Shown here piece after piece: positions 25,080 through 36,374 of a stretch of DNA of 64,000 nt (its first letter is position 1; the number at the start of each line of letters is the position of its first letter). The translations under genes were made by a program, and so were the position numbers. The DNA is from Coptis chinensis (taxonomy: Eukaryota; Streptophyta; Magnoliopsida; Ranunculales; Ranunculaceae). The stretch covers positions 43,931,001 through 43,995,000 of the forward strand of contig CM027378.1 of NCBI GenBank assembly GCA_015680905.1. The letters are read 5' to 3'. The notes below the pieces were generated by a model. That model did not search any database, was not told the origin of the DNA, and saw only the letters and a list, made by a program, of their open reading frames with translations.

Positions 25080-25702
25080 ACACAACAACACTCCAAACAA
25101 TCCTGATATGCTAGTATGAACCTCTAACAGAAGATGCGAGGTGTTGAAGAAAAGAGTACCTGAAAGCCTCCTTGCTTCGGTTATGAATAGCGTCTTGTTT
25201 ACGCGTGCTCAGTGTATATAACAAGTTAGAACACTGAAAATCTTGAAGAAATGGAAGTTTGAATCAAACCTATGGAAATCGGGCAGTTTCAGCAGAAGGC
25301 GCCGCTTCATAATAATAGGCCTAGGGGGGGCAATGTGTCGCTTTCAGTCAAGCCGAGTTCCAGGCATGTGGGTGCAGGTCGCACTCCAAGTTAGCCTTTG
25401 GAGGGCGCAGGTCGCGTTCAGGCTTGAAGTGGAATTCTAGGCGTGTGGGCGCAGGTCGTGCTCCAAGTTAGCCTTGGTAGGGTGCAGGTCGGGCTCAGGC
25501 TTGAAGTGGAATTCCAGGCGTGTAGGCGCAGGGTGCGCTCCAATTTGGCTTGCCCAGGGCGCGGGTCGTGCTCCGAGTAATTTTCCGAGGAAAATTTCAG
25601 TGCTAAAACGGACAACCACAGTGAGAATCAAACAAGGGTGGGTGGGTTATGGGACTTTGAAAATCTATCAATTCTAAAGAAAACAATACTAAAGAGTACT
25701 AA
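25080..25702 (-). other. 5' leader of Athila element B with GC-rich 80-bp repeats
   Basis: Untranslated leader between primer site and gag. At 25,345-25,590 there are about three units of roughly 80 bp built on ggcgtgtgggcgcaggtcg and gctcaggcttgaagtggaat. Similar units occur downstream of pol at 16,465-16,715. Confidence 0.75.
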
Positions 25703-25718
25703 GATGGCAGCGGCGCCA
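25703..25718 (-). other. Primer-binding site of Athila element B
   Basis: Minus strand TGGCGCCGCTGCCATC begins two bases after the 5' LTR. Its first 13 bases fit the tRNA-Asp-type site of Athila/Tat elements with one mismatch. Confidence 0.85.
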
Positions 25719-25720
25719 TT

Positions 25721-27222
25721 TGATAACCCGTAAAAAGATATAGTCTTACTCACAAATAAAGCGATGAACTCTAAACAAAAGTAAAACTATAAACTTTTGC
25801 TTATACTAGACTTATCAAAGATATTTGTTTTCTACTCTCGAATCTATTGACGTAGAGTTGGAATAGAAGATTCGTTCCACTCCTAGTCCTTTAGCATTCA
25901 AGTTTTCTAAAATTGATGGTCTATCCAAGGTCAATGAGAGATTTATAAAGGGAATTTAATAATACGATGTGAATACAAAAACAAGAAACAAATAATGAAA
26001 TGACAGAATGCTAAGAGTTGAATCTAGATAAAGAATTAGAGGAATTTGATTCCACCTTGAATCCAACTTAATAAACTATCATAGATTTGTTGTAAACCAA
26101 TTCTTACGTTCTTACAGTAAGAATTGATCGTTCTAATCCCTAATTATACATGGCATTTCTACCAATTCATAACTAGCATGTGAGGTCGTCCACCCATTCT
26201 CATGGCGAATCATCGACCTTCTAGAGTGGAATAGATTCTTACAAAAATTCTATACTACACAATCAAGTTTTCATCAAGGCTTCATCAAACCCCTCTAATG
26301 GAGGTTTAGCCTTGATTCATCAAACTATCATTTCCAATTGAATTAAAACTAGACATAATATAAAGATTTGAACTTTACTAATTTAACTACTCAAGAATTG
26401 AAATCCAGATTAATAACTAGGAAATGAATAACAAACAATAATTGAAAGTAGATATAAACAAATTTAAATGACAAAATCGAATTTAACAAGAACTATTATT
26501 TTATTTATCTAATTAATGAAGAACAATAATTCCAATAATTAATCTAAAACAAGGAATGAAACTAATTAATTATTCATTCAAATTCAAAAACTAGATCTAC
26601 AAGCTATTCTAATGGCTACTTTCTATTCTAAGCTATCTAACTATATCTTTCTTAAGAGTTAAGTCTTGTTTTATGTAAAACAGGAGACCAGATCCATAAT
26701 TTCTTACATGGGCTGAGGAGCCATGTTTTGGGCTGGAAAATCGAGCCCAAAGCCTGGTTCTTCAATCCACAGAGCCTGTTTCAGCTGTCTTTGACTTCAG
26801 TAGGCTTTTCGTCCATTTATGCTCCTCTGATTGGATCAAGACTTAGACCATTAGAAATCTCTTTCCGTGCCGGTCGTTTTGACGTAATGTAGGCCCAAAT
26901 CCGAGGCCTGAGTCCAAAGATATGGTCTTTGGAAGTTCTACTGACTTGTGCACTGTTTCTGCCCGTGTTGACTTTTTAGCTTTTGACCGGGCTTCATAAA
27001 GGCCTTGTCTCCCTGAATCTTGGCCTTTATCACAGAACTTCTTAGCAACCAACTCTTTGATCCTTTATATCGCCAAAGTAGCATATTTATGCACATAATT
27101 GAGTTTCATGCCGGAAATACATAAAAGCACGTAATTAGCATTAACTCTTATTTATTACTCGCATAATTGGTCTAAAAGTAGTATTATTAAGTGGTTAAAA
27201 CTACAGTTTTGGGCTCCTATCA
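25721..27222 (-). repeat. 5' LTR of Athila element B
   Basis: 1,502 bp, TGATAA...CTATCA, the partner of 12,145-13,664. It is followed by the CATAG duplication at 27,223-27,227. Confidence 0.93.
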
Positions 27223-27227
27223 CATAG

Positions 27228-27607
27228 TTGAGGATGTTCTTGTTCAAGTAGTCGATTTCTACTATCCAGTGAATTTCATTATGATAGACACCCAGGAGGC
27301 CTTTGATAAAATTCCAATTATTATAGGCTGACATTTCCTCGCTACCGCAAAAGCTTTGATAAATTGTCACAACGGTGAAATAAAGATCAACTTTGGTAAG
27401 ATGTCCATGGACATAAATATCTTTCACCTATTGCATAAGGATTGTGATGACACCGAAGGTGGAGAGGTGTACTTCCTTGATAGCATGATACAAGAATCCT
27501 TCCCATTCGAATATACAATTGAGAGTGCTCATTCTACAGAAAACTGTGTTGAACCTGAGAACCCTACCACAGAGGCGTTGCTAGTCATGTTCTTGGAATC
27601 TCTGTAG
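27228..27607 (+). pseudogene. Fossil protease-region remainder of Athila element A
   Basis: Directly after the element B insertion, plus-strand sequence resembles the protease end of element B (DFYYPVNFIMID; ALINCHNGEIKINFGKMSMD). This shows that it is the far side of the split element A. It is broken. Confidence 0.75.
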
Positions 27608-28150
27608 AAAATTCAGGATTTAAGTGAGCAGAATGGAAAATTGACAGAGAGAGTATCATATCTTGAGAAGATGAACTCTACATTTCAGAATGAACAACAG
27701 ACTTCTGCCCAGAAAAATCAGTTACTAGAGAATCAGCTTAAAGAAGTTTTAGAAAAACAACAGAATCTAGAAACTGAAATGAATCTTCTAAAGCATAAAG
27801 TGGACCATATTGATAAGAAGCATTGCACTATTGAAGCCTCTTCTACACCATCATTGTCTGAACGAGAGAAGTATGTGAACCAGTCTACCGCCCACCTTGA
27901 GCGTAGTCAGCCAGATATCTATTATCATTATTGTGGTGGTAAAGGGCACATCAGATACTACTATCATGTTAGAAAGAAAGATTTTTGTCAATCTTCTACA
28001 CAGAGGAACCACAAGGCCTATCACACAATCATCAGACCTGAAATAGTTCAAGGTAGAAAAGCAACTTCACCAGCAATCTTTCCAGCATATCAAGGAGTAT
28101 TTTCGACAACCCACAAGGTGAGACCTCCTCATCCTCCAAACATTCGTTAG
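27608..28150 (+). pseudogene. Coiled-coil and zinc-knuckle-like segment fused after element A protease
   Basis: A charged, Gln/Glu/Leu-rich coiled-coil-like stretch (about 27,640-27,830) is followed by a worn knuckle-like YCGGKGHIRYYYH and a basic tail. The knuckle pattern recalls Ty1/copia-type gag C-termini rather than Athila gag. It replaces the place where reverse transcriptase would be expected. It is part of the element A fossil; its origin by recombination is inference. Confidence 0.5.
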
Positions 28151-29280
28151 ATTTGGGTAAGAAAATATGATCTCCTCACTCCAAATTGATAATGCATGAT
28201 AAATAGTCTTAGGGATCTGACTTAAAAAGACCTAACAAAAAAAAAATCTTGGTAAAAGGAAATGTTCTTATTTTTTGGAATTAATTTTGATATTCGGCAT
28301 CAATGGTAACATCTTCCCCTTTTCTCATTCATTTCATTTACTTAATTTCTATACATTGAAGACAATGCATATGTTAAGTTGGGGGAGGGTGTACTTGAGA
28401 AGTACTTGAGAAATGAATTTCAAAAATTATTTTTCAAAAACAAAAATATTTTTGTTTCTATATCAGTAGCATGAGAAAAATGAATTTTAATGATGAGTCT
28501 GGGATATAGATTTTATATTGCTTAGTGTTGAGTTTGATAGATAATTGATATTGTTGATTTCATTACCACTTAGACTATTTATTATGCTCAGACATAGTTC
28601 TTGTTGATAGAACTCTTTATCAAGACACCACCATAGTACTTGGTCAGTTTTGTGTACTTTTGCTAGAAGAGAGATTTAACCCCTAGTAAACTGGAAGTAT
28701 ATTTTTTTTTAGACTTAGCCTGTGAGACTTGAGCTTTATACCCATTCTTTGGAGAGTTCTTACGAAAAATCCGAGTCTTAGTGACTCAACATCTTTCAGT
28801 TCTTTATGTCATTGTAATATAGTCTCATTATTTGTTGATTTGGTTAATCACGAAGTGACATCAACTGGGGAGATAGCCATTAGGTCTTGTAGTCTATTCG
28901 AAATAGAGTATCATACTGATAAGTCAAGTAGTAAGCCCATTCAGCCTTTATCCCACCTAGTAGGACCATCATGTTAAACCCTTTTGAGCCTTACAATAAG
29001 CCATTTTCTTTCATAAAACCCTTTACCCTTTACCCAACTCCAAACAAGGAGTATAGCCAAAATCTTTATCAGCCATACCCATATGTTTCTGAGAATACAA
29101 GGGGGCACAAAGAGGAAGAAATAGCACAAAAGGAAGATTACAAGGAAATACCAGAGAGATACAATGAGGACCATCATTCTCTTCTAAGTGAAAGAAGTTA
29201 GATGAAAACAAGCATATCCAGTACTAATCAAGGATATATCACTGAGCTAATCTTCTTCACTTCTTGGTACAAGTTCTGTT
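28151..29280 (+). other. 3' tail of Athila element A with polypurine tract
   Basis: Holds gaagacaatgcatatgttaag followed by AAGTTGGGGGAGGGTG at 28,376-28,391, the usual polypurine layout after pol in Athila/Tat elements. A further 900 bp continues to about 29,280 with ttaaacccttttgagccttac near 28,974. No LTR follows. The 3' LTR is missing, or too diverged to see. Confidence 0.5.
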
Positions 29281-30129
29281 GGAAAAAAAAAATAAAAAAA
29301 AATAAAATCCCAAATACTTTCTTCTCCAAATTTAAAAAGCCAAAACCCAAATACAAGACTCCTCGTCTTTGCCCCCCCCCCCCCCGCCACCATCACCCTG
29401 CCACCACCTTCCACAACCACCACTTCAAAACCCCAACACTTCAAAACAGTCCTCATTACCACCACTTCAAACCCCCGACACCTTCTCCTCCAAAAAAACC
29501 TCGACCTCCACCTTCCCCATAAACCAGAAACAGACCCCAACCACCACCTTCCCCAACCTCCAAAACCAGACCCCGACCACCTTCTCCTCCTCCAAAACCC
29601 GCCATCATCTCCAAAAAAAAAAAAAACAAAATCCAGTCCAGTGTTACACTACTGGTGCAGCACCCAACTCTACCACCGTCGCCACCATCACCATAAAATA
29701 TTTTCGGTTTCCCTGTAGCAGTGTAATTATGCATATTTAATGCACTTGTTCTAGTAATTATTAGAGTGTTGATCGAAAGGAGTTGGATGTTTGTGGTCGC
29801 TACTACAGACCGGACACTGGACGCATTCATGAATGCATTGATGGGTCGTGTTGGGTGGTAATTTGGAAGTGCCCCCCTACATGTGGACATGTGACGATTA
29901 CCAGATTGTATCTTTAATGCAATTTTTGGTTGGTATTTGAAAAATTACCAATAAAAAAAAAGGAGAGAGGTTACCTCGTCTCACTAATTAAGGTTTTGAG
30001 ATTTGTTTGTATTGGGTTTTGTATGTTGTTTGACGAAGTTTTGGGGTTTGGTTTTGGTATGTTTTGGGTTTTGTTGAGTTGTCGACAGAATTATGAGAGG
30101 GAAAAAGCTCTCCCCTCGCCACTTCTTCG
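29281..30129. repeat. Low-complexity A-rich and C/A-rich DNA
   Basis: A-rich run at 29,281-29,310, C run near 29,372-29,385, then a ccaccac/ccaaaacc-rich stretch to about 29,600 and an A run near 29,618-29,630. The Pro/His/Thr-rich frames here come from composition, not from selection. 29,640-30,129 has no recognised content and may include the unseen 5' end of the LINE. Confidence 0.6.
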
Positions 30130-33100
30130 GGGTTTTCTGCCCCACCCCCCTAAGAAACGTGTTCATTGCCCTTTCGGGATCGTCATGGCTGCACCTATGG
30201 GGTGAATGGTAATGGGTTTATCGTTCCCTATATTTTTCACACATTTCGATAAGCAACACTTGGATTGCCGGTTGAGTATCGAAAGCGGTAATGAGATGAT
30301 ATTAAGGATGATCGTGACTTGTATTTGTCATTAGAGAACTTCTTAAAGTCACGGTTGACAAATGGGTTTGTGGCATTTGTCTTTGCATTCACGCGACTTG
30401 GTATACCGTGGTCGCCACCGTGATGATACCATAGAACCACCTGCTTTGATGGAGAGTGGAGAACTCACATGTGTTATTGTGGGCATACCGCAGCCACCCT
30501 TTAAGCCTAACACTACTTAATCTTACACCCACGGCAATGGGGTGACGGTGATACTCCTAATCTGCTTGGTGTTGCTTCGCGATCTTGATGAGACATTACT
30601 TGATAGTGCATTCTCAGATACCTTTTCGTGATCGCGGAAAAGTATACCACGAGCTTGTCGCTTGGCTTTTCTCGGTGCACTTAAATCTGCTCTCGATATA
30701 TTACGGTTGATCCCGGTTCGCTTATGTCTTGGGTTCGCCTCCTTCTGCTGCCACGCTATACTCTGCAAGTTTTTCAACCACGTAATCGCCGGGAACGCCG
30801 CTTCGTACTTTCGAAAAAAACTTCAGCAGAAACAGATTCTCCATGCTTTGACGACATGGAATGAGCCTGGTGGGATGTTTCGCCTCTTAGAGTCTGTAAT
30901 AGAGCCTCCTTCAATCCAAATAACCAGAAATCCGCCCCTACTCGAATGTAAAAGGCCGATGCTTACGTAAAGTTGCCGATGGACATTTTGTCGCAGCGTA
31001 CAAGTGTTATCATCATCGGGGTTGCCTCCAATAATGCAGAGACTGTACATGCATTAAAGGAGAAACACCCGATGCGACAACCACCGGTGAGACCAACTGT
31101 TCCTTTTGCTGAGCCCCCTTTATTAGTAGAGAGAGACACCTTATTGTCATGTATTAAGTCGTTTCCGAAAGGTACTTCTTGTGGTCGTGATGGTCTCCGT
31201 GCTCAGCACTTGTTAGATGCTATGAGTGGTGCTGCAGCAGCTATATCGTCTAACTTTTTAGATGCCTTGGCTTCGGTGGTGAATCTGTGGTTACAGGGAC
31301 AATGTCCGTAGCCGTTAGCAGAATTCATAGCGAGTGCTCCGCTCACTCCACTTCTTAAGCCGGATAATAGCATTCGTCCGATAGCTGTAGGTATGGTTTG
31401 GCGACGTCTTGTTTCCAAAATTGCAATGAAAGGGGTTTCCAAAGAGGTGGTAGGGTACTTGCAGGATTTCCAGTATGGGGTCGGTGTCCCTGGAGGAGCA
31501 GAGGCGATTTTGCATGCTGTTAATCGCATGGTATATGCTAACGGTGACAGTACATCTCTTTCTATGTTGCTAGTAGATTTTCAGAATGCCTTTAATATGG
31601 TTGATCGGACTACTATGTTGAGAGAGGTTCGCATTCGCTGCCCCGCTATTTTCCCTTGGGTCGAGTATTTGTATTGTCACCGCAAGATTATACTTAGGGA
31701 ATGATTACATATGGTCCGCTTCGGGTTCAACAAGGTGATCCTTTGGGTCCCTTCTCTTTGCACTAGTGTTGCACCCTCCGATTCTACGATCCAAATAAGT
31801 TGTCAATTATTGCTCCAAGCTTGGTATTTAGATGATGGGACTCTAGTTGGGGATACGTAAACAAGTGGCGGCAGCTCTGATCATTCAGAAAGAAGGGCCT
31901 TCTTATGGGTTGGTTCTTAATGTGGCCAAGACCGAGATATTTTGGCCATCATTGATCCGCGTCGCTCCACTCTCGGTCCGTTTCCTTCGGATTTATCTTG
32001 TCCTCGCCAGGGGTCGTTACTTGGAGGGGCAGTTAGCACCGATTCTTCTTTGTCATGAGTCTTGCTCGTAAAGCGTGTTGAAAAGGCTATGACTTCGATG
32101 GACCGCTTAGCTGCATTGAGGATCCACAAGCAGTGAGTTAGCACTTTTACGAGCTTGTCTTTGGCTCTCCAAGTTGGTTTTTGCAGTTCAGACTTGTCCA
32201 CCACTTTTTTAGAGAGGCAGCTAAGACCTTTGATCGACATTCGCATGGTTCTCGCAGGGCATTATAGTTTCTGATGGTCCTGGCTTCGGTGATTTGCAGT
32301 GGCGTTTAGTGACGCTTCCATTGCGCCTTGGTGGGTTAGGTATCTATTGTGCCTCTGATGTCTCTGCTTTTGCTTTTGTGGCCTCCCCGCTTTCAGACTT
32401 TAGAGCTTCGAACCACATTCTTAGGAGTTGTGGTCCGGTGCCTATGGGTGAGATCCCATCGATGCTACTAGTGCATTGCGGCTCTGTCTTTCGATTTTGA
32501 CCTTGATTCTCTAGCTGTGAATGCTACCGTCCCCTCAAAACCACAAAAAGTTTTGGCGGAAGCTTTCTATGGTAAGATTGTTGCTAGCCTTGAGAGGGAG
32601 TTTGAGTTCTCTACTCGTCGAAAAGCGCCATGGGATGCTTGGTATGGAACATGCAAAAGATTTTCTACTTGCTATTCCGATGGAGGGACTTGGACAACGT
32701 ATGTCACAGTGGAGTATCGTGCCATTCTCGTGTACCGCCTTATGATTCCTCTCAGACTCGACGGGGTCTTTGCCCTCATGCAAAAAAAGTAGATTAGATG
32801 CTTTTGGGGACCATGCAAGACATTGTAGACATTTCCCCGGTTTTAAATACCGACATGATCATGTTAGAGACATTTTGTGTGATGCATTTTGGAGGGTCAG
32901 GTACAAGTGAAGAAAGAGGCTCCCTGTTAACTTTCTCACCGATCCGAATGAGGGCGATCGACACTTCGCCCGCTGATGTCTTGATTTACAATTGGTCCGG
33001 TGGGAAAGCATGCATGTGTTGATGTAATCGAGTCTCTCCGTTGGTAGGGTTTAGGAATGGTGACTTTAAGGTAGGAGAAGCCGCTAAGAGGGCAAAGAAC

Positions 33101-33420
33101 AGAAAGATGGAGAAGCGTGAGGAAGCTTGTAGGGCTAATCAAAGATTGTTTTATTCCGCTCGGTTTCGACACTTTTGGGTTCTTGGAACAACAAATCATT
33201 GAGCTACTCAAGAGACTTCGAAAGTTATGGACCGTAAACGCTATGACAAATTTGGTTCTAACGAGTTTGTTTTAGAAGGATAGGATTTGCTATTCGAAAA
33301 GGACTTGCATACAAGCGCAAATTTTGTTGCACGCTTGTCATAATTAATTGTAAAATTCATTATCATTCATTATCAATAAAATTTCCACTTAAATGAAAAA
33401 AAAAAAAAAAAAAAAAAAAA
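30130..33420 (+). mobile_element. LINE (non-LTR retrotransposon) relic with R2-like C-terminal part and poly(A) tail
   Basis: Plus-strand relic of a plant reverse-transcriptase family. Landmarks: SFPKGTSCGRDGLRAQHL (about 31,150-31,210), SLSMLLVDFQNAFNMVDR (about 31,560-31,610), the catalytic box WYLDDGTLVG (31,822-31,851) and GFGDLQWRLVTLPLRLGGLG (about 32,284-32,343). A GDHARHC...H CCHC-type motif follows (about 32,806-32,870), then ADVLIYNWSGG (about 32,970-33,005), like the C-terminal zinc motif plus restriction-like endonuclease of R2-type LINEs. A 27-base A tail ends at 33,420. Many stops and frameshifts break the frame (for example after GQCP at 31,309 and around 31,700-31,850). The 5' end is uncertain. 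Clade assignment is inference. Confidence 0.8.
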
Positions 33421-33989
33421 ATTGTCGGGAAATCGAAAACTGGTTGGAAATGCATTGAACTAGCCCTCAATGATTAAATTAATGGGAAATCAAAAATTGG
33501 ATGCAACTGCATTGAACTAACATCAAATAAAAATTATAAATCGGGAATAGGATGCAAATGCATAGAACTAATCTTAAATAATAATTAATAGTAAATCGGA
33601 AATCGGATGCAACTGCATTGAACTAATCTCAAAAAATAAATTGGATGCAAATGCATTGAACTAACATCAAGAAATAATTAATGGAAAATCGAAAATTGTA
33701 TGCAAATTCATTGAACTAACCTCAAACAATAATTAACTAGGAAATCGAAAACTAAATGCAAATGCAACCTTATTGAATAATAAACGAGAAATAAAAAAAC
33801 TGGATGCAAATGCATTAAAATAATCTCAAAGAATAATTAACGGGAAATCAGAAATTGAATGCAAATGCATTGAACTGACCTCGAAGAACAATTAATAGGA
33901 AATTGGAAATTGGATGTAAATGCATTAAACTAACCTCAAAAAATAAATAACGGGAAATCGGAAACTAGATGCAACTGCATTAAACTAAC

Positions 33990-34052
<63 letters not shown>

Positions 34053-36010
34053 GGATGCAAATGCATTGAACTAATCTCAAAACATAGTTGTGTTATATAT
34101 TGTGGGAATGTCTCGATAAATATAGTTTGGGAACGCCTTACTATTCAAGTAGTTTCAATATGAACTTCGCCTTATTAGGCAATCTCACAAAACTTCAATC
34201 AAACTTCTATTATTAAACAACAAAATGAAGTTGAAGGGTTTTATCAATGGTGAGTATTTTTTTATAGATAGTGAGGTTTTCGCGTTATAAGAAATTTGGA
34301 CGAGTTATCAATATAATATTCATATATAATAGTTCTACATATATAGGTGCAAATATTTTTCAGAATAATTAATATAACATCACACGTTTGTAGATAATCT
34401 TTGAAGATCCTACATAGTGAGTCATGTATAATTTAAAGAATAATTAACGGAAAATCGAGAACTGGATAATTTTTTATGATCCCACATAGTAAATGAAACA
34501 TAATTTATTTTTATGTCCTATTTGAAGTTGGTATTACACACCACATTGGATAATTAAAAGAAAACCAGAAACTGAATTCAAATACATTGAATTCAAATTT
34601 CAAAGAGTAATTAACATGAAATCGAAACTTTTATGCAAATACAATAAACCGGACTCAAAAAGTAATTAACTAAAAATTGAAACCGAATGTAATCGCATTA
34701 AACTAACGCCGATAATAATTAACGAAATTAGAAATTGGATGCAAATCCTTGAAAAATATTTAACGGAAAATTGGAAACAGTATGCAAATACATCAAACAA
34801 ACTTCAAATAATAATTAACGGGAAATCGAAAACTGGATGCAAATGCATTGAACTAATATAAAAAATAATTAACAGAAAATCAAAAATCGAATGCAACTGC
34901 GTTGAACTAATCTAATAAAATAATTGGTGAGAAATCAGAAACTAAATGCAAATGCATTGAAATAACCTCACAGAATAGTTAGTGAAAAATCAGAAACTGG
35001 ATGTAATTGCATCGAATTAACCTCAAAGCATAAATAATAAAAAAAAAATAGATGCAAGTATATTAAACTAACCTCAAATAGTTATTAAAGGGAAGTCAGA
35101 AACTGTATGCAAATGCAATGAACTAATATCAAAGACTAATTAACGAAATATTGAAAAATAGATGCAACTGCTCTGAACTAATCTTAATGAATAATTAATG
35201 GGAAATCATAAATTTTGATGCAACTACATTGAACTAACCTAAAAAAATAATTAACGGGAAATCGGAAACTTGATGCAAATATATTGAACTAACCTCAAAG
35301 AGCAATTAACTAGAAATCGAAAATTTGATGCAACTACATTGAGCTAACCTCAAAGAATAATTAACAAAAAATTAGAAACCGGATGCAACTGCATTAAACT
35401 AAAATCAGAGATTAACTAATGGTAAATCAGAAATTGGACGCAATATCTTGAGGAATATTTAACGGAAAATCAGAAACTTGATACAAATGCATTGAAATAA
35501 CCTCAAAAACTTGATACAAATGCATTGAAATAACCTTAAAGGATGTAACTGGTCGAACTAACTTCAAAGCATAAATAACCAGAAATTTGAAACTAGATGC
35601 AAATGCTTTGAACATCGAACTAACCTCTAAAAATAATTAACTGGAAATCAAAAACTGGATGTAGATGTATTGAACTAATCTGAAAGAGTAATTAATGAGA
35701 AATTGGAACCTGGATGGAAATGCAATGAACTAATCTCAAAAACTAATTAACGAAACATCGAAAACTGGATGCAACCACACTAAATTAACCTTAATGAATA
35801 ACTAACAAAAAATCATAAACTTGATGTAACTGCAGTGAATTAACCTCAAAGAATAATTAACGGAAAATCGAAAACTTGGTGCAATTGCATTGAACTAACA
35901 TCAAAGAATAATTAATGGGAAATCGGAAACTAGATGCAATAACTATATTGAACTAACATCAATGAATAATTAACAGAAAATCGGAAACTTGATGTAAATG
36001 CATTGAACTA
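33421..36010. repeat. 55-bp minisatellite, about 40 copies
   Basis: The unit runs like ttaacgggaaatcggaaact + tggatgcaaatgcattgaac + taacctcaaagaataa, about 55 bp, and was measured directly at 35,232-35,286. Copies vary by substitutions and small indels. The array is interrupted by a 58-base A run (33,993-34,050) and by the tail-like block at about 34,081-34,395. Confidence 0.9.
33993..34050. repeat. Poly(A) run of 58 bases inside the minisatellite
   Basis: An uninterrupted A homopolymer within one repeat unit. It could be an expanded A stretch or the scar of a poly(A) retroposition. Its length may be unreliable in the assembly. Confidence 0.9.
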
Positions 36011-36374
36011 ACCTCGAAACATAGTTGTATTATTTGTAGAAGGAATATAATGTCTTGACAAGTATAGGTTTGCATTTTAAATAGTATTTATCATAATTCT
36101 TTTTATTATGATTGAGAGTGTCTTGCTATTCAAGTTGTTTCAATATCATCTTCGCCACATTAAACGCGCATTCTTATCAAACTTCAATTATTAAAAAAAA
36201 TTGATAGGTTTTATCAAGGTTTGGTATTTTCTTTTTATTAAGAGTGGTGCAAGAAATTTGAATGAGTGATTAATATAATTTTCATATATATCTCATAGCT
36301 CTGCATAATTGCTAATATTTTTTAAAATAATTTAATATAACGGCACCCGTTTGTAGAACGGGTTCGAAAACTAG

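Larger units (their letters stand above)
12145..27222 (-). mobile_element. Athila element B, near full length, nested in element A
   Basis: A 15,078-bp element in minus orientation: 5' LTR 25,721-27,222, primer site, gag, pol, two ORF3-like regions and 3' LTR 12,145-13,664. The target duplication CATAG is perfect (12,140-12,144 and 27,223-27,227), which proves insertion into element A. By eye the two LTRs differ at about 4-5% of sites plus an 18-bp indel. With commonly used plant rates this suggests roughly 1.5-3.5 million years. The coding part is broken, with about half a dozen or more defects. It belongs to the Athila lineage by its primer site, its protease and integrase motifs and the extra ORF after integrase. 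Confidence 0.93.
7838..29280 (+). mobile_element. Athila element A (plus strand), broken, host of a nested Athila insertion
   Basis: Parts seen in order: 5' LTR 7,838-9,398, primer site 9,401, gag 9,998-11,243, protease region 11,331-12,144, then the 15-kb insertion of element B, then the protease remainder and an unusual tail to about 29,280. The flank ATAAC precedes the 5' LTR, but no 3' LTR was found, so the duplication cannot be paired. Reverse transcriptase, RNase H and integrase are absent. It looks like a broken, non-autonomous relative of Athila. It is older than element B because B sits inside it. Confidence 0.75.
33421..36374 (+). mobile_element. Helitron-like element carrying a 55-bp minisatellite
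   Basis: The right end has the Helitron 3' signature: hairpin ACCCGT-ttgtaga-ACGGGT (36,345-36,363), seven bases, then CTAG at 36,371-36,374 followed by T. Most of the body is a tandem array. A degenerate copy of the 3' tail is embedded at about 34,081-34,395, so one element or part of one seems to be nested in, or duplicated within, another. No helicase is present, so it is non-autonomous. The left end is unclear because the LINE poly(A) abuts it. A second copy in inverse orientation is at 56,081. Confidence 0.7.

Noticed and set aside
29369-29740. Pro/His/Thr-rich open frame that might be an extensin-like protein
   Set aside because: It is produced by C/A-rich low-complexity DNA, has no signal peptide and contains homopolymer runs.
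33421-36010. Regular direct repeats resembling a CRISPR array
   Set aside because: Units are contiguous with no unique spacers, the context is a plant Helitron-like element, and no cas genes are present.
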